Shown: piece by piece, positions 8,531 through 17,507 of the stretch
Numbering within the stretch: the first letter of the stretch is position 1
Layout: each line of letters begins with the position of its first letter
Notes under the pieces: model-generated
What the model saw: only the letters and a program-made list of their open reading frames with translations
Database searches by the model: none
Told to the model about the DNA's origin: nothing
Source: Paraburkholderia ginsengiterrae
GTDB lineage: Bacteria; Pseudomonadota; Gammaproteobacteria; Burkholderiales; Burkholderiaceae
Assembly: GCF_001645125.1 (NCBI RefSeq)
Contig: NZ_LXKA01000342.1
Span: forward strand, 1-44,749
Reading direction: 5' to 3'
DNA: 44,749 bases
Position numbers and translations under genes: made by a program

Positions 8531-9766
8531 ATGAAGTCACCCGATCGTTCTGAGCCGGACACCGCCGTCGCGGCCGTCGCATCCCGACCGGCTGTCCGTC
8601 CCCTCAGCCGGTCGAACCGGCTGGACAGTCCGATCCTGCCTGCAGACCTGTCTGACGAGGACGTCGTCGCCCGCTGGCTCGCGGCCAAGGCCACCGGCCG
8701 CGGGCGGCTGGCCACCACTACGCTCGCGCAGTACCGCACCGAGGCCGAGCGCCTTTTCTGGTACGCACGGCAGGTGAATACCCCGATTTCGGCGTGGGGA
8801 CTGGATGAGTTTTCCGCCTACATCGGCTTCCTGCACGCGCCGGCACCGTGGGCGATCCGCAAGCCTGGCGTGCGGCGCGGCTCGCCCGACTGGCGGCCGT
8901 TCCTCGGCCCGCTCACCGACCGCTCGGCCGGCCAGACGCAGAAGATCGTCACGTCGCTGTTCGACTGGCTGCGCGACGTCGGCTACCTGCAACTGAATCC
9001 GGCTACCGGCCTGCCGACGGTGGGCCGCGGCGACCCGGCAAAGCAGGCGCGTTTCCTGTCACCGGACGACACGGCGCTCCTGCGCGAGGCGATTGCCGGC
9101 CGTCCAGCCGCGAACTCCAGCCGCGAGGCGCGCCTGGCGATGGCGCGCGACCTGTTCGCGGTGGACCTGTTTGAACGGACCGGCCTGCGCACCACCGAGG
9201 TGGTGCAGTGCCGGATGGGTCACGTGCGCATCGAGCCAGTGACGCAGGCCCTCAAACGCGAATTTCCGGACGCGCCACCAGTGCAGTGGCTGCTGCGCGT
9301 CGAGCGCGGCAAGGGAGGCAAGGCCCGCTGGGTGCCGTTCGGCGAGATTGCGCTGTCGCTGCAGGCCTACCGGATCGCGTTTGGCCTGCCACCGGTGCCG
9401 CTGCCGGACGAAGACCTGCCGCTGCTGCTGTCGGTGCGGCGGTCCCGCTGGGGTGAACTCAGGGGCATCCGCAGCCGCACGGCGATCTGGAAACTCGTCA
9501 CCCGTCTGTGCAGCGAGACGCTTGCCTACGCCCGGGCCCACGGCCGGCGCGTCGATGCCGACCGTTTTGAACGCGCGTCCACGCACTGGCTGCGTCACAC
9601 CTATGCGAAAGGGCTTGCCCAGGCGGTCCGCGACGGCCTGGACGCCTCTGCGGCGCTCGAAAACATGGGTCACAGAGATCTGCGGACCTTCCGCCAGTAC
9701 GTCGACGACGAACCGTTGAAACGTGCGCTGGCGACGCAGCTGGCCCGCGCACGCGCGCCACGGTAA
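8531..9766 (+). CDS. Tyrosine recombinase (phage-integrase family)
   Basis: The start at ATG 8531 follows GGAGCACCTTG. A TTG three bases earlier is in frame but unneeded. The 411-residue protein has a core-binding region (LATTTLAQYRTEAERLFWYAR) and a catalytic domain. The catalytic Arg is in ERTGLRTTEV, a Lys is in RGKGGKARWVPF, the HxLRH box is HWLRHTYAKG, the second His is in MGHRDLRT and the nucleophilic Tyr is in FRQYVDDE. All catalytic residues are present. Such enzymes cut and rejoin DNA at specific sites, in integration, excision or dimer resolution. No att site or tRNA gene was found nearby, so the substrate is unknown. Residue spacing resembles plasmid- or transposon-borne recombinases more than XerC/D. 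Confidence 0.85.
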   Translation: MKSPDRSEPDTAVAAVASRPAVRPLSRSNRLDSPILPADLSDEDVVARWLAAKATGRGRLATTTLAQYRTEAERLFWYARQVNTPISAWGLDEFSAYIGFLHAPAPWAIRKPGVRRGSPDWRPFLGPLTDRSAGQTQKIVTSLFDWLRDVGYLQLNPATGLPTVGRGDPAKQARFLSPDDTALLREAIAGRPAANSSREARLAMARDLFAVDLFERTGLRTTEVVQCRMGHVRIEPVTQALKREFPDAPPVQWLLRVERGKGGKARWVPFGEIALSLQAYRIAFGLPPVPLPDEDLPLLLSVRRSRWGELRGIRSRTAIWKLVTRLCSETLAYARAHGRRVDADRFERASTHWLRHTYAKGLAQAVRDGLDASAALENMGHRDLRTFRQYVDDEPLKRALATQLARARAPR

Positions 9767-10740
9767 CAGTCAGCGTCCCACGATGACCGGTGCCGTCGCA
9801 CCATTGAAGTCTCCTCGTCGTGTGATCGGAGCGGCTAGAACTGCCGACAAGGAGGGCAGTCACGAAGGCCGCTTTCCAGTGGTCCGCTGTAACGCGCGGC
9901 CGAGCTTCGCGCCAATCGTGCACTGTCATTGACGCAATGCCCCTCGCCGATCATCGTCCGGCGCTCACCGCTTCCGTCGAAGAAACCGGCGCCTGCGCAA
10001 CTGGCCAGTGCGTTGCAAACCTCGGAGGCGTCGCACGGTAGGCGCCCACCTGTTGGGCGACCGTCGGCGTGGTCAGTACCTGACGACAGAAATCAGCGGT
10101 GGTGCGCAAAAGCGCGCGCTGGTCGTTGATCGACGCTTAGGCCCGCCGGATGCCGTCGATGAGGGGAAGAAGCAGGAAATCTCTATCGCAACACTTCGTG
10201 AACGCGCAGAGATTTAAAATGGGTCGCTATACGAACCAGGGCAAATCGCGCCCGTCCGGTCCACAGAGACCTCGGCACATACGTAAGATACGTCTGCGTT
10301 GACACTGTTTTACCAGCGGCCCTCGTTACAGTTCCCGTGCGGGCAAGCGCTGGTGAGCGCATGAGGGTGCACTTCGAACCCAACCCTCGTGATACTTGCG
10401 GCAGCGGCGATCACCCTCGCTGAGTGGAAACATGAGGTAGGCCAACGCGCTGAAGGCTTGCTGCCCCACGGACCGTGTTTGGCCTGTCTTCACCCACTTG
10501 AAGCAACAGCTTAAAGGGACTCAGGGCGAGCTGCTCGCGAGTTTGCTCCGTTGAGAAATCAGCGACATTTCGGAACGAACTTTGAGTACTAGGAACGATT
10601 GTTCGCTGCGTGGCCGGATTCTTGTCAAAGGTGCCAAGTGTGATTAATGACGGCTCGTGGGCATACTGGGAGCGCTTGACCGCGGTAATTAGTGTGTCTC
10701 TTAGTCTGCGCTAACGCCCCGGCACACCTGCATCTCTAAA
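9767..10740. other. Gap of about 1 kb with no recognised gene
   Basis: Short open frames on both strands have no recognisable motif and no convincing ribosome-binding sites. The stretch looks like a junction of several decayed segments between the recombinase unit and the plasmid partition locus. I see no tRNA, no obvious IS terminus and no long repeat here. Confidence 0.4.
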
Positions 10741-10790
10741 CAATCAGGCTTTTGCTGTCTGTTTTGTTTTGTGCCCCGAGATTAGCTTGC

Positions 10791-10813
10791 GCGTGTCAGT
10801 AATACTGACACGC
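10791..10813. repeat. parS: parS-like centromere palindrome 1
   Basis: This is a perfect palindrome with 11-base arms (GCGTGTCAGTA / TACTGACACGC) around a single central A. Its core, GTGTCAGTA-N-TACTGACAC, recurs once at 10892-10910. It lies about 170 bases beyond the parB stop. ParB proteins nucleate on such 16-20-base palindromes close to their own operon, so this is the best centromere candidate in the window. Confidence 0.65.
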
Positions 10814-10891
10814 CGAGCGGAGATGCGCGCAGCACGGCACCTAGCGGAGGCACGCAAATAATCCCCCAGTGGGCCGCCTGGGTTGGAGCCT

Positions 10892-10910
10892 GTGTCAGTA
10901 TTACTGACAC
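10892..10910. repeat. parS: parS-like centromere palindrome 2
   Basis: This is a perfect palindrome with 9-base arms (GTGTCAGTA / TACTGACAC) around a central T. It repeats the core of the site at 10791-10813 with a spacing of about 100 bases. Two copies beside parB strengthen the reading as a ParB-binding centromere. Confidence 0.65.
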
Positions 10911-10933
10911 CAGCCCTAGCCACGGCTGGGTAC

Positions 10934-10958
10934 AAAAAAAGCCCGCTCGCGGCGGGCT
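10934..10958 (-). terminator. Rho-independent terminator of parAB
   Basis: On the minus strand a 7-base G+C-rich stem (AGCCCGC / GCGGGCT, 5-base loop) is followed by seven T residues. It lies about 26 bases after the parB stop and would end the leftward parAB transcript before the parS-like sites. Confidence 0.85.
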
Positions 10959-10983
10959 CTCCCACACTGGACACTCAGGGTGA

Positions 10984-11961
10984 TCAGCGAGGCTCACCCT
11001 TGTACAGCTCACTGATGAGCTGCCGGATTCGAGTCTCTTGCGCCTCAGTTAATGACGCGGTCTTGATTTTGACCGTGAAGCTGTTGACGTCCTTGGTAAT
11101 GCTTCCTGCTTGGTCCTTGCCGGCGAAAAATTTCTCGATGAGCCGTTCCCGTGCCGTTGTCCCAGAAGCACGGCGTGTCGCCATGGCGACAATTGCGGGT
11201 CCGAATTTTCCCTGCGCCAAGTCTCCTTTGACCACATCCGGCCAGAGTTCGAGGGCCGCGGACTCGGCATCGCTGCCGTGCTTCTTCAGTGCCGAAACAA
11301 CTTCCTCCGCAGCGTTGCAGCCCAGCAGGGTGGGCTGCAAATCGAGGTCCCTCTTGATGAAGTCCGGCAGCTTTTCGAACGCGAGAAACTGATATAGACC
11401 AGTACGTGACAGGCCCACTGCTTCTGCGAGCCTCTTCCGGCTCGGGAATTCGCTCTCAGACCGACGAATGGAGATTGCCACCTCATAGTCGGTCAGGTCG
11501 TCTCGGTCCATGTTCTCGACGAGCGCGAGGATAATCATGTCCTGGTCGGAGCATTCGATAACCACGGTCTTGATGTTCTCGAGACCGAGAATTTTGTGTG
11601 CTCGCCAGCGTCGCTCCCCGGCCACGATTTGGTACGCAGACTCAACCCGGCGAACCACAATGGGCTGCATCAGTCCAACTTCCCGAATTGACTCCGCCAA
11701 CTCAGACAGCTTGGCCTCATTGAATACTCGTCGCGGCTGCCACGGATTCGGGACGAGGGCAGCCACAGGCAGCTGAGACGACGTTCCGGTCGACTCAAGC
11801 TCCTGCACCCGCAATTGTGCGGCCGCCAATGCTCCGGCCATTCCAGGCGCGGTCTCTGTACGACTCGCGCGCCGGTTGGCGTCGGGAGTCCTTTCGGCTG
11901 TCGACCGAAGATTTGCGGTCTTGGCCAGCATCTGATCGCGAATATTGCTGTTGTTGCTCAC
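10984..11961 (-). CDS. parB: ParB/RepB/Spo0J-type partition protein
   Basis: The GTG at 11959-11961 overlaps the parA stop (GTGA) and follows a GGAGG, so it is preferred over the in-frame ATG 15 bases earlier. It gives 325 residues. The ParB N-terminal domain is clear: LVPNPWQPRRVF (box I), then GERRWRAHKIL (box II) and ALVENMDRDDLTDYE. A helix-turn-helix follows (RKRLAEAVGLSRTGLYQFLAFEKL). ParB binds parS, spreads using CTP and is moved by ParA so that plasmid copies segregate. The C-terminal portion is specific to plasmid ParBs. The terminator and the parS-like palindromes lie directly downstream. Confidence 0.92.
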   Translation of the reverse strand: MSNNSNIRDQMLAKTANLRSTAERTPDANRRASRTETAPGMAGALAAAQLRVQELESTGTSSQLPVAALVPNPWQPRRVFNEAKLSELAESIREVGLMQPIVVRRVESAYQIVAGERRWRAHKILGLENIKTVVIECSDQDMIILALVENMDRDDLTDYEVAISIRRSESEFPSRKRLAEAVGLSRTGLYQFLAFEKLPDFIKRDLDLQPTLLGCNAAEEVVSALKKHGSDAESAALELWPDVVKGDLAQGKFGPAIVAMATRRASGTTARERLIEKFFAGKDQAGSITKDVNSFTVKIKTASLTEAQETRIRQLISELYKGEPR

Positions 11962-13190
11962 TGTGCCGGCCTCCATTGTTTGACGAACATGTCATCGACC
12001 CATCTGCAATAGTCGACCAGCGGCTGTTTGACACGCGCCAATGATTTTGCTTGGCTGTGAGAGCTGCTGATATCGAAAACGGTCGTAAATGCCAGCGCGC
12101 CTGAACTCATCACGGAACTGGCTGGAACCTCAAACGGGTCAAGCCAATGACGATACGCTCCTTGTGCCCATGTGCGCACAACAGGCGCTGCAGAAGTGTT
12201 GCTGTAATTCACGCGTGTCAGCAATACGGATACGAAGTCGTATTTTTTGTTAGCTTCATATTTGATGAAGGACTTGGCGACGTCCGAGAAAAGGCGCCAG
12301 AAGGAAAGCGAGCTGAAGAAGTCGAGATTCTCGGGGACCATCGGCATTACCATCGCGTCCGCGGCCATCAGTGCATTCAGGTTGAGATAGGACAGCGACG
12401 GTGAGGTATCCAGAATGATGTAGTCATAGTGCTTTCGCAGCGGCGCAAGTCCATCCCGGAGCACCTGCCAGAATTTGAATCCAGGAAGCTTCATCTGCAT
12501 GGCGGGAAGGTGATACTCGGCACCAACGAGTTCCGTATGAGCCGGGATGATATCCAGGCCATCCCAGTATGTCTTCTGCACCTTGGCAAGCAGGCCCCCT
12601 TCGACCTTCTGGTCATAGACATACGGAAGCACCGTGTCGTCCGGAGATACCTCTTTTTCGGCATACAGTCCACACAGCTCAGAAAGCGAAGCTTGTGGGT
12701 CAAGGTCAACCACGACAACCTTTCGCCCGCGTAGGCTCAACCCCTGGGCAAGGCACATCGATGTGGTAGTTTTGGCAGAACCGCCCTTGAGCTGGGATGT
12801 GATGAGCACCTTGCCTTCAAACTCACTCGGCCCGGCCACCAGAGGCGTCTGGTAAATGTCCGACACCTGCTGTACCCAATTTCGGGCTTCAACCAATGTG
12901 AATAGCCGACTACGGCTTCGTCCTGTTCCGGTGGACTGCCCTTCCGGCAAGACACCGTCTCCCTTCGTAGCTAGGTACTGCACCTGTTGGCGTGTCAGCC
13001 CACACAGCTCGGCGACTTCCCCCGTAGTAAACACCGGCGCTTCCTTGCGCGGGCGCGGCGCCAAAATCTGGTCTCGCAATTCAGTTGCATAATCTGTGAC
13101 GACATCTGCGAAATCGGAGATTTCCTCAAGTGTCACGGTTCGGTCTATCGGCATCGGTTGGCTGACATTGGCCATTTCGGAGTTTTCCAT
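11958..13190 (-). CDS. parA: ParA partition ATPase with N-terminal HTH (type Ib-like)
   Basis: The ATG at 13188-13190 (MENSEMANVSQP) gives 410 residues. An upstream in-frame extension to 13328 has no typical residues. An N-terminal MerR-like HTH (VFTTGEVAELCGLTRQQVQYLATKG when read in two parts) precedes the deviant Walker A QLKGGSAKTTTS. A VDLDPQASLS box and the YDYIILDTSP Walker B follow. This architecture matches P1/F-type ParA, in which the HTH represses the par promoter and the ATPase forms a gradient on the nucleoid to move ParB-parS complexes. It is divergent from rep, with the iteron origin between them. Iteron copies just upstream of the start could couple par and rep control. Confidence 0.92.
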   Translation of the reverse strand: MENSEMANVSQPMPIDRTVTLEEISDFADVVTDYATELRDQILAPRPRKEAPVFTTGEVAELCGLTRQQVQYLATKGDGVLPEGQSTGTGRSRSRLFTLVEARNWVQQVSDIYQTPLVAGPSEFEGKVLITSQLKGGSAKTTTSMCLAQGLSLRGRKVVVVDLDPQASLSELCGLYAEKEVSPDDTVLPYVYDQKVEGGLLAKVQKTYWDGLDIIPAHTELVGAEYHLPAMQMKLPGFKFWQVLRDGLAPLRKHYDYIILDTSPSLSYLNLNALMAADAMVMPMVPENLDFFSSLSFWRLFSDVAKSFIKYEANKKYDFVSVLLTRVNYSNTSAAPVVRTWAQGAYRHWLDPFEVPASSVMSSGALAFTTVFDISSSHSQAKSLARVKQPLVDYCRWVDDMFVKQWRPAQ

Positions 13191-13332
13191 GGAAAAATAG
13201 GCTAAACGGAGAATACAGGAAAAATGCAAAAACATCCTTATTTTGTCGCCTAATTTCTGAACTATCGCGTGCAAGCCACTGTTTCTTATATGTTCTGCGA
13301 CACGCTCAAGAACGGGAAAGGCTAGCATGACG

Positions 13333-14175
13333 GTACAAAATCTCTCACCTTTCTCGTGCTACGCATTCGTAATCTGCATGCTCCAGGACAAAGGTGAGAG
13401 TTTTTGTGCCCCAAAGAGGCGGCCGAGACTCATTCGAATGAAAAATTTTGAGGTCCAATCGCCTGCTCGCGGCTGGCTAACGGCGTCCGTCAACCCGTCA
13501 TCTTTCATTTTTATTTCTTTTGAGCGCGGCAGGCAGCAAAGGTGAGAGATTTTGTCCCTTGATCCTCTTCGATGACTGAGAAATCGGGACCTCGGGTACA
13601 CAATCTCTCACCTTTGATCGCGCAGTAGTCCAGGCACTCCAAAGGACACGCCTTTATTGAAAGGAGAACAGCAGGGGCCTTAGGTGCACGTCACGACCCA
13701 CTGGGCGAATGCCGTGAGCGCAGGGAGAATCGTGCCGGGTGCTACCTGCACATTGTCAGACTTGTGCAGCTGCCATTGGCTGTTCAACAGGTATGTAGGT
13801 AGTTTTATATAGAAAAAACGCACCTACAAACAAACAGGAGAAACCTGAATCCTTGTATATCAATAGGTTAGGGCCTATAGGGTGAGATTTGATGTACCCA
13901 AGGTGAGAGAAAATGTACCTCTCGGGTGAGAACTAGGTGACCCGGAGGGGAGATTCACGCGACGGGAAGGTGAGACGAGCTATTGATTCAGGATGCGTGG
14001 TGAGAGTTCTTGGCACCGCACCTGTGGATAAGCGACTGAAATCCAGTTCCGACAAGGGTTTAGTTGAAACGGGCTCGCGCCAGAGGTGAGAGTTGTTGTA
14101 CGGAGGGTGAGAGATGTTGTACCCCAGGCCGGGCGAGCTGCAAAGGTGAGACGTTTCCATTGACATCTCACCTTT
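13333..14175. other. oriV: Iteron-type replication origin (oriV 1)
   Basis: About thirteen copies of a repeat close to AAAGGTGAGAGATTTTGTAC occur in both orientations. Leftward copies are at 13333-13352, 13596-13615 and about 14164-14176. Rightward copies are at 13390-13409, 13538-13557, 13879-13898, 13900-13918, about 13924, 13967, 13997, 14082-14101, 14103-14122 and 14142. GGTGAGA is the invariant core. A perfect DnaA box lies at 14023-14031. An A+T-rich stretch at about 13800-13825, flanked by GTAGGT and ACCTAC, is a candidate melting site. Copies that face each other near the rep start could serve autorepression. The region lies between divergent parA and the Rep_3 initiator, as in many low-copy iteron plasmids. 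Confidence 0.9.
14023..14031 (-). promoter_or_regulatory. DnaA box in oriV 1
   Basis: TGTGGATAA is the exact reverse complement of the consensus DnaA box TTATCCACA. It lies among the iterons and supports host DnaA involvement in opening this origin. Confidence 0.8.
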
Positions 14176-14237
14176 ATGTGCTTAGAGTCTGCTGAAATTT
14201 TCAGGTAAAGAATAGCTGCATATTTCAGGGAACGGGC

Positions 14238-15728
14238 ATGGCCAGCAGCGTCGATCGCAGAGTAACTCCGCTTCAGTATGCGCTTGACCTTTTCGTCGAA
14301 ATGGCGCCGGCGCATAGGTCTATCAATGAGGCCGTCTCCGACAAGGATATCGGCTATCAAAAGAACCGGGTCTTTGCTCGCATCATCGGATTAGGTTTGT
14401 CCGCTCGACGCTTTGTAGATGCCGCCTACTTCATCGTGGCTCAGGACCCTGAAGTCCAGGACGCCTACGATGTGACGCTCGGCTTTTTCAAATGGTTGAT
14501 GCGCTACGATAGCAAGAACAAGAAGCACTTTTCCAGTGTCATCCGTAGCGTCAAATCATCCATGCTCGAAGTCACTAGCGCGCCGGTCGTGGCGGTCGAT
14601 TCGGCGGGACGGATGATAGACGAATCCGTTGAGAACAAGGCTGACGAAGAGGGTGGTCTCGATGAAGATGACGCTGACCTGGTGGTAGACAATGAAGACG
14701 GGGACTGGCTTGAGCTAATAGGGCGAGTTAGTGTCAGAAATGGTCGAATCCGATTCAGGGTGCCAGTAGAACTGCAACGCCTCATTAAGGACCCTGAAAA
14801 CTCCTACTGGACAAGCCTCCTTATCACCTCGAGATTTACGCTCATTTACGCGCGGGCCATCTACGACCATGTTTTGCCGTCTGTGCCCAACGCGGTAACG
14901 GATTGGCTGCCACTTGACCTCGTTCGAAACTTGCCTGGGAAGTCATGGGCAAACAACGCTGAATTCAAATACTTCAAGCGCGACTACCTCGAGCCAGCCG
15001 TGAGCCAAATAAACGAGCTGTCCGACATTGAGCTGTCTTACGAGACTCGCGCAGGGACACCTGGTTCGCGAAAGAAGGACCAGATTCGCTTCAGGCTCAA
15101 GCGCAAGGAAGCAGCCGTGGCTTCCAAGGCCGACATGCTTAACTCGGTAGCGCTTTTCATGACACTTCAGAACGAATTCGCGCTGTCCGAAAAACAGTTT
15201 GAGCGAATCGCGCAGAACCGGACAGTGTGGACTGATGAGCGCATTCAGCAGGCTATCGACTACACCCGGTGGAGAATCCGGCAGGGCGACAAGATTAAAA
15301 CGGCCGCGGGGTATTTGATGAAAGCCCTTTCGGACAACTACCGCGTCTCCGAAGCTGATAAGCAGGTTGAGTTGATTCAGGCTCAACTGGTCGAAGCGGC
15401 GACGGTTCGGCAGGGGACCAAGTCCGATATCCAAAAAGCGGTCGCGGCCAACCTAGCGGCAGCCAACGCCGCAGCCGAACAGCGTCGATACGAAGAGGTT
15501 CGCCTCGCGCGGGAATATTTTGACACAGCAGAGAAGAAGACACGGGAGGACCTTGTCCGCAAGTTTGTCGCGTCGAGCACCATGGGGCTTCGGGCTATTG
15601 AACGTCAAATGCTCAAACCGGCTCAGGTCACGGAGGCCAACATCCTGACCTTGCCGGATATCGCCAATACGTTTGGCTCCTTTGTTGCCGGCGAACTTAG
15701 AAAAGCCGCGCGCGCGCATCACAAGTAG
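14238..15728 (+). CDS. repB: Rep_3-family (RepB-type) plasmid replication initiator
   Basis: This 496-residue protein begins after CAGGGAACGGGC at ATG 14238. The Rep_3 winged-helix pair is suggested by the PENSYWTSLLITSRFTLIYA segment near residue 190 and a DLVRNLPGKSWANNAEFKYFKRDYL segment (read in parts), the style of initiators that bind iterons. An acidic insertion (EEGGLDEDDADLVVDNEDGD) lies around residues 135-155. The C-terminal 200 residues are helical and Ala/Glu/Arg-rich (coiled-coil-like), longer than in classical 230-330-residue RepB proteins. It faces away from parA across the iteron array, which is its expected binding site. HU-like and nuclease-like genes follow in the same direction. 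Confidence 0.88.
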   Translation: MASSVDRRVTPLQYALDLFVEMAPAHRSINEAVSDKDIGYQKNRVFARIIGLGLSARRFVDAAYFIVAQDPEVQDAYDVTLGFFKWLMRYDSKNKKHFSSVIRSVKSSMLEVTSAPVVAVDSAGRMIDESVENKADEEGGLDEDDADLVVDNEDGDWLELIGRVSVRNGRIRFRVPVELQRLIKDPENSYWTSLLITSRFTLIYARAIYDHVLPSVPNAVTDWLPLDLVRNLPGKSWANNAEFKYFKRDYLEPAVSQINELSDIELSYETRAGTPGSRKKDQIRFRLKRKEAAVASKADMLNSVALFMTLQNEFALSEKQFERIAQNRTVWTDERIQQAIDYTRWRIRQGDKIKTAAGYLMKALSDNYRVSEADKQVELIQAQLVEAATVRQGTKSDIQKAVAANLAAANAAAEQRRYEEVRLAREYFDTAEKKTREDLVRKFVASSTMGLRAIERQMLKPAQVTEANILTLPDIANTFGSFVAGELRKAARAHHK

Positions 15729-15795
15729 AAGGGTGGCGTTACCGACGGCTGCGGTCCGCGGGAACGGTCTCATGAACGCTCGACAGGGATAAACG

Positions 15796-16065
15796 ATGAA
15801 TAAGCAGAAACTAGTTGATACGGTCGTTGCCGTGAAGGGTGAAAGCAAGACGGCTACTGGCGAGGCGATCGACGCGCTTATTGGCGCGGTGACTACTGCG
15901 GTGGCAGGGCGCGAAACCGTGCAACTGATCGGTTTCGATTCGTTCTCGAGTGGTGAGCGTACCCCACGCGTGCGCCGTAGCTTGGCAACCGGCAAAGCAA
16001 TCCATATTCCAACGGCGAAGTTCACGGCCGGCAAGGTGTTCAGGGAGGCGGTGAACCCGTCATGA
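15796..16065 (+). CDS. HU/IHF-family DNA-binding protein
   Basis: This 89-residue protein begins MNKQKLVDTVVAVKG, with GGGATAAACG before the start. It follows the HU layout: two N-terminal helices, then a VQLIGFDSFSSGERTPRVRR segment (normally GFGxFxxxxRxARxGRNP) and a final KFTAGKVFREAV helix. HU bends DNA and aids origin opening. The position directly after rep suggests a plasmid-encoded architectural helper. The usual NP at the tip of the arm is altered (ATGKAIHIP), so DNA bending may differ. The stop overlaps the next start by ATGA. Confidence 0.88.
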   Translation: MNKQKLVDTVVAVKGESKTATGEAIDALIGAVTTAVAGRETVQLIGFDSFSSGERTPRVRRSLATGKAIHIPTAKFTAGKVFREAVNPS

Positions 16066-17240
16066 CGAAGTCGGACATCGCGGCAGCCGTTTATGCGGGC
16101 CTACAACGTGAAATTGCTGATGTGGTGGAGTCCACGCGCGATGCGGCGGTTCGCAGTGTCAACGCGTTGATGACGGCCACCTATTGGGAGATTGGCCGGC
16201 GCATCGTCGAGTTCGAGCAGGGCGGGGAGGGGCGGGCCGCTTACGGCGAAGCACTGATAAAACGACTCGGCGCCGATCTCTCCCAGCGGTTCGGGCGAGG
16301 CTTCGGGTGGCGCAACCTTTCGCAGATGCGGGCGTTTTATCTGAGCAGGCCGGCGGAGCAGATTTTGCAGACGCTGTCTGCAAAATCCCCATCCCCCAAA
16401 ATTGTCCCGACACTGTCTGCAATTTCTGCCGGACGACACCTGTCCGAATCACCCGCGCGGAACTCTGCTGACTTGACCACCGTGGCACAGGCGTTTCCCT
16501 TGCCTTGGTCAGCCTACGTGCGCCTGCTGTCGCTCAGGAATCCCGCGGCCCGCAGCTTCTACGAAGCCGAAGCCCTGCGCTGCGGCTGGTCAGTGCGGCA
16601 GCTCGACCGGCAGATCGGCAGCCAGTTCTACGAGCGCGTCGCCCTCTCGCACAACAAGGCGGCGATGCTGCGGAAGGCCGGGCAGTCCGACGCTGACGAC
16701 GCACCAACGCCTGAGCAGGCCATTCGGGATCCGTTCGTGCTGGAGTTTCTCGATCTCAAGGACGAGTACTCCGAGTCCGACCTCGAAGACGGCCTGATCC
16801 GTCATTTGACTGACTTCCTGCTGGAGCTTGGCGACGACTTCGCCTTTCTCGGCCGGCAGCGACGGTTGCGGATTGACGACGCATGGTTCAGGGTGGATCT
16901 GCTGTTCTTTCACCGGCGACTCAGATGTCTCGTGGTGATCGACCTGAAGGTTGGCCGATTCAGCTATGCGGACGCCGGACAGATGCACCTCTATCTGAAC
17001 TACGCACGTGAACACTGGATGAAGCCTGGTGAAAATCCGCCAGTAGGTCTGATTCTGTGTGCGGAGAAGGGCGCTGCCGAAGCGCACTATGCGCTCGACA
17101 ACTTGTCGAACAAAATTCTCGCAGCGGAGTACCAGACCGTGCTGCCGGACGAGAAACTGATCGCGCATGAACTGGAGCGTACGCGGGCCGAACTGGACAG
17201 GCGTAGCGTCGAATCCGAACGACCACCTCAAGTCGACTGA
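16062..17240 (+). CDS. YhcG/DUF1016-type PD-(D/E)xK nuclease-like protein
   Basis: This 392-residue protein starts inside the HU gene stop (ATGA). The N-terminal DUF1016 domain is recognisable (TATYWEIGRRIVEFEQGG, then FGRGFGWRNLSQMRAFY). The C-terminal nuclease-like domain shows the Asp in RVDLLFFHR and the VIDLKVGRFSYADAGQMHLYL segment, which supplies the D-x-K motif. YhcG-type proteins are widespread on plasmids and are thought to act in DNA processing or defence, but no fixed role is established. Between the two domains lies a linker with two copies of a TLSA-containing unit (QTLSAKS, PTLSAIS) and a perfect DNA palindrome. Catalytic residues look intact. Confidence 0.85.
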   Translation: MTKSDIAAAVYAGLQREIADVVESTRDAAVRSVNALMTATYWEIGRRIVEFEQGGEGRAAYGEALIKRLGADLSQRFGRGFGWRNLSQMRAFYLSRPAEQILQTLSAKSPSPKIVPTLSAISAGRHLSESPARNSADLTTVAQAFPLPWSAYVRLLSLRNPAARSFYEAEALRCGWSVRQLDRQIGSQFYERVALSHNKAAMLRKAGQSDADDAPTPEQAIRDPFVLEFLDLKDEYSESDLEDGLIRHLTDFLLELGDDFAFLGRQRRLRIDDAWFRVDLLFFHRRLRCLVVIDLKVGRFSYADAGQMHLYLNYAREHWMKPGENPPVGLILCAEKGAAEAHYALDNLSNKILAAEYQTVLPDEKLIAHELERTRAELDRRSVESERPPQVD

Positions 17241-17507
17241 GCCCGCGAGACGACGCCGCAAAAGTAGCTCAAGTTGATTCTTTCAACGCAGATTCTCGGT
17301 AGTGGGCTGTACTTTGCGGGTAAGACAGACCTATCTTTTGTTTTAGCCGCGAGGGTGCCCTAAAGGATTCTTGAAGCCATGTGATATGCGCGACGGGTCT
17401 CAGTACACGCACATCATCACGGGCGCGCAAATGTTCGACGTATTGAGGCTTAACAAAACGGCGTAAAGAACACGCATTTCACGCCAACACTCAGACGGCA
17501 GGTGCGC

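Noticed and set aside
9498-9929. Leftward 143-residue open frame opposite the recombinase end
   Set aside because: It mostly overlaps the catalytic end of the recombinase in antisense and shows no known motif.
13333-14175. Repeats resembling a CRISPR array
   Set aside because: Copies vary in sequence, spacing and orientation, and they lie between parA and a Rep_3 gene. They are iterons.
16362-16386. Palindrome in the YhcG-like gene as a transcription terminator
   Set aside because: It lies inside an intact reading frame and has no T-run at the right distance.
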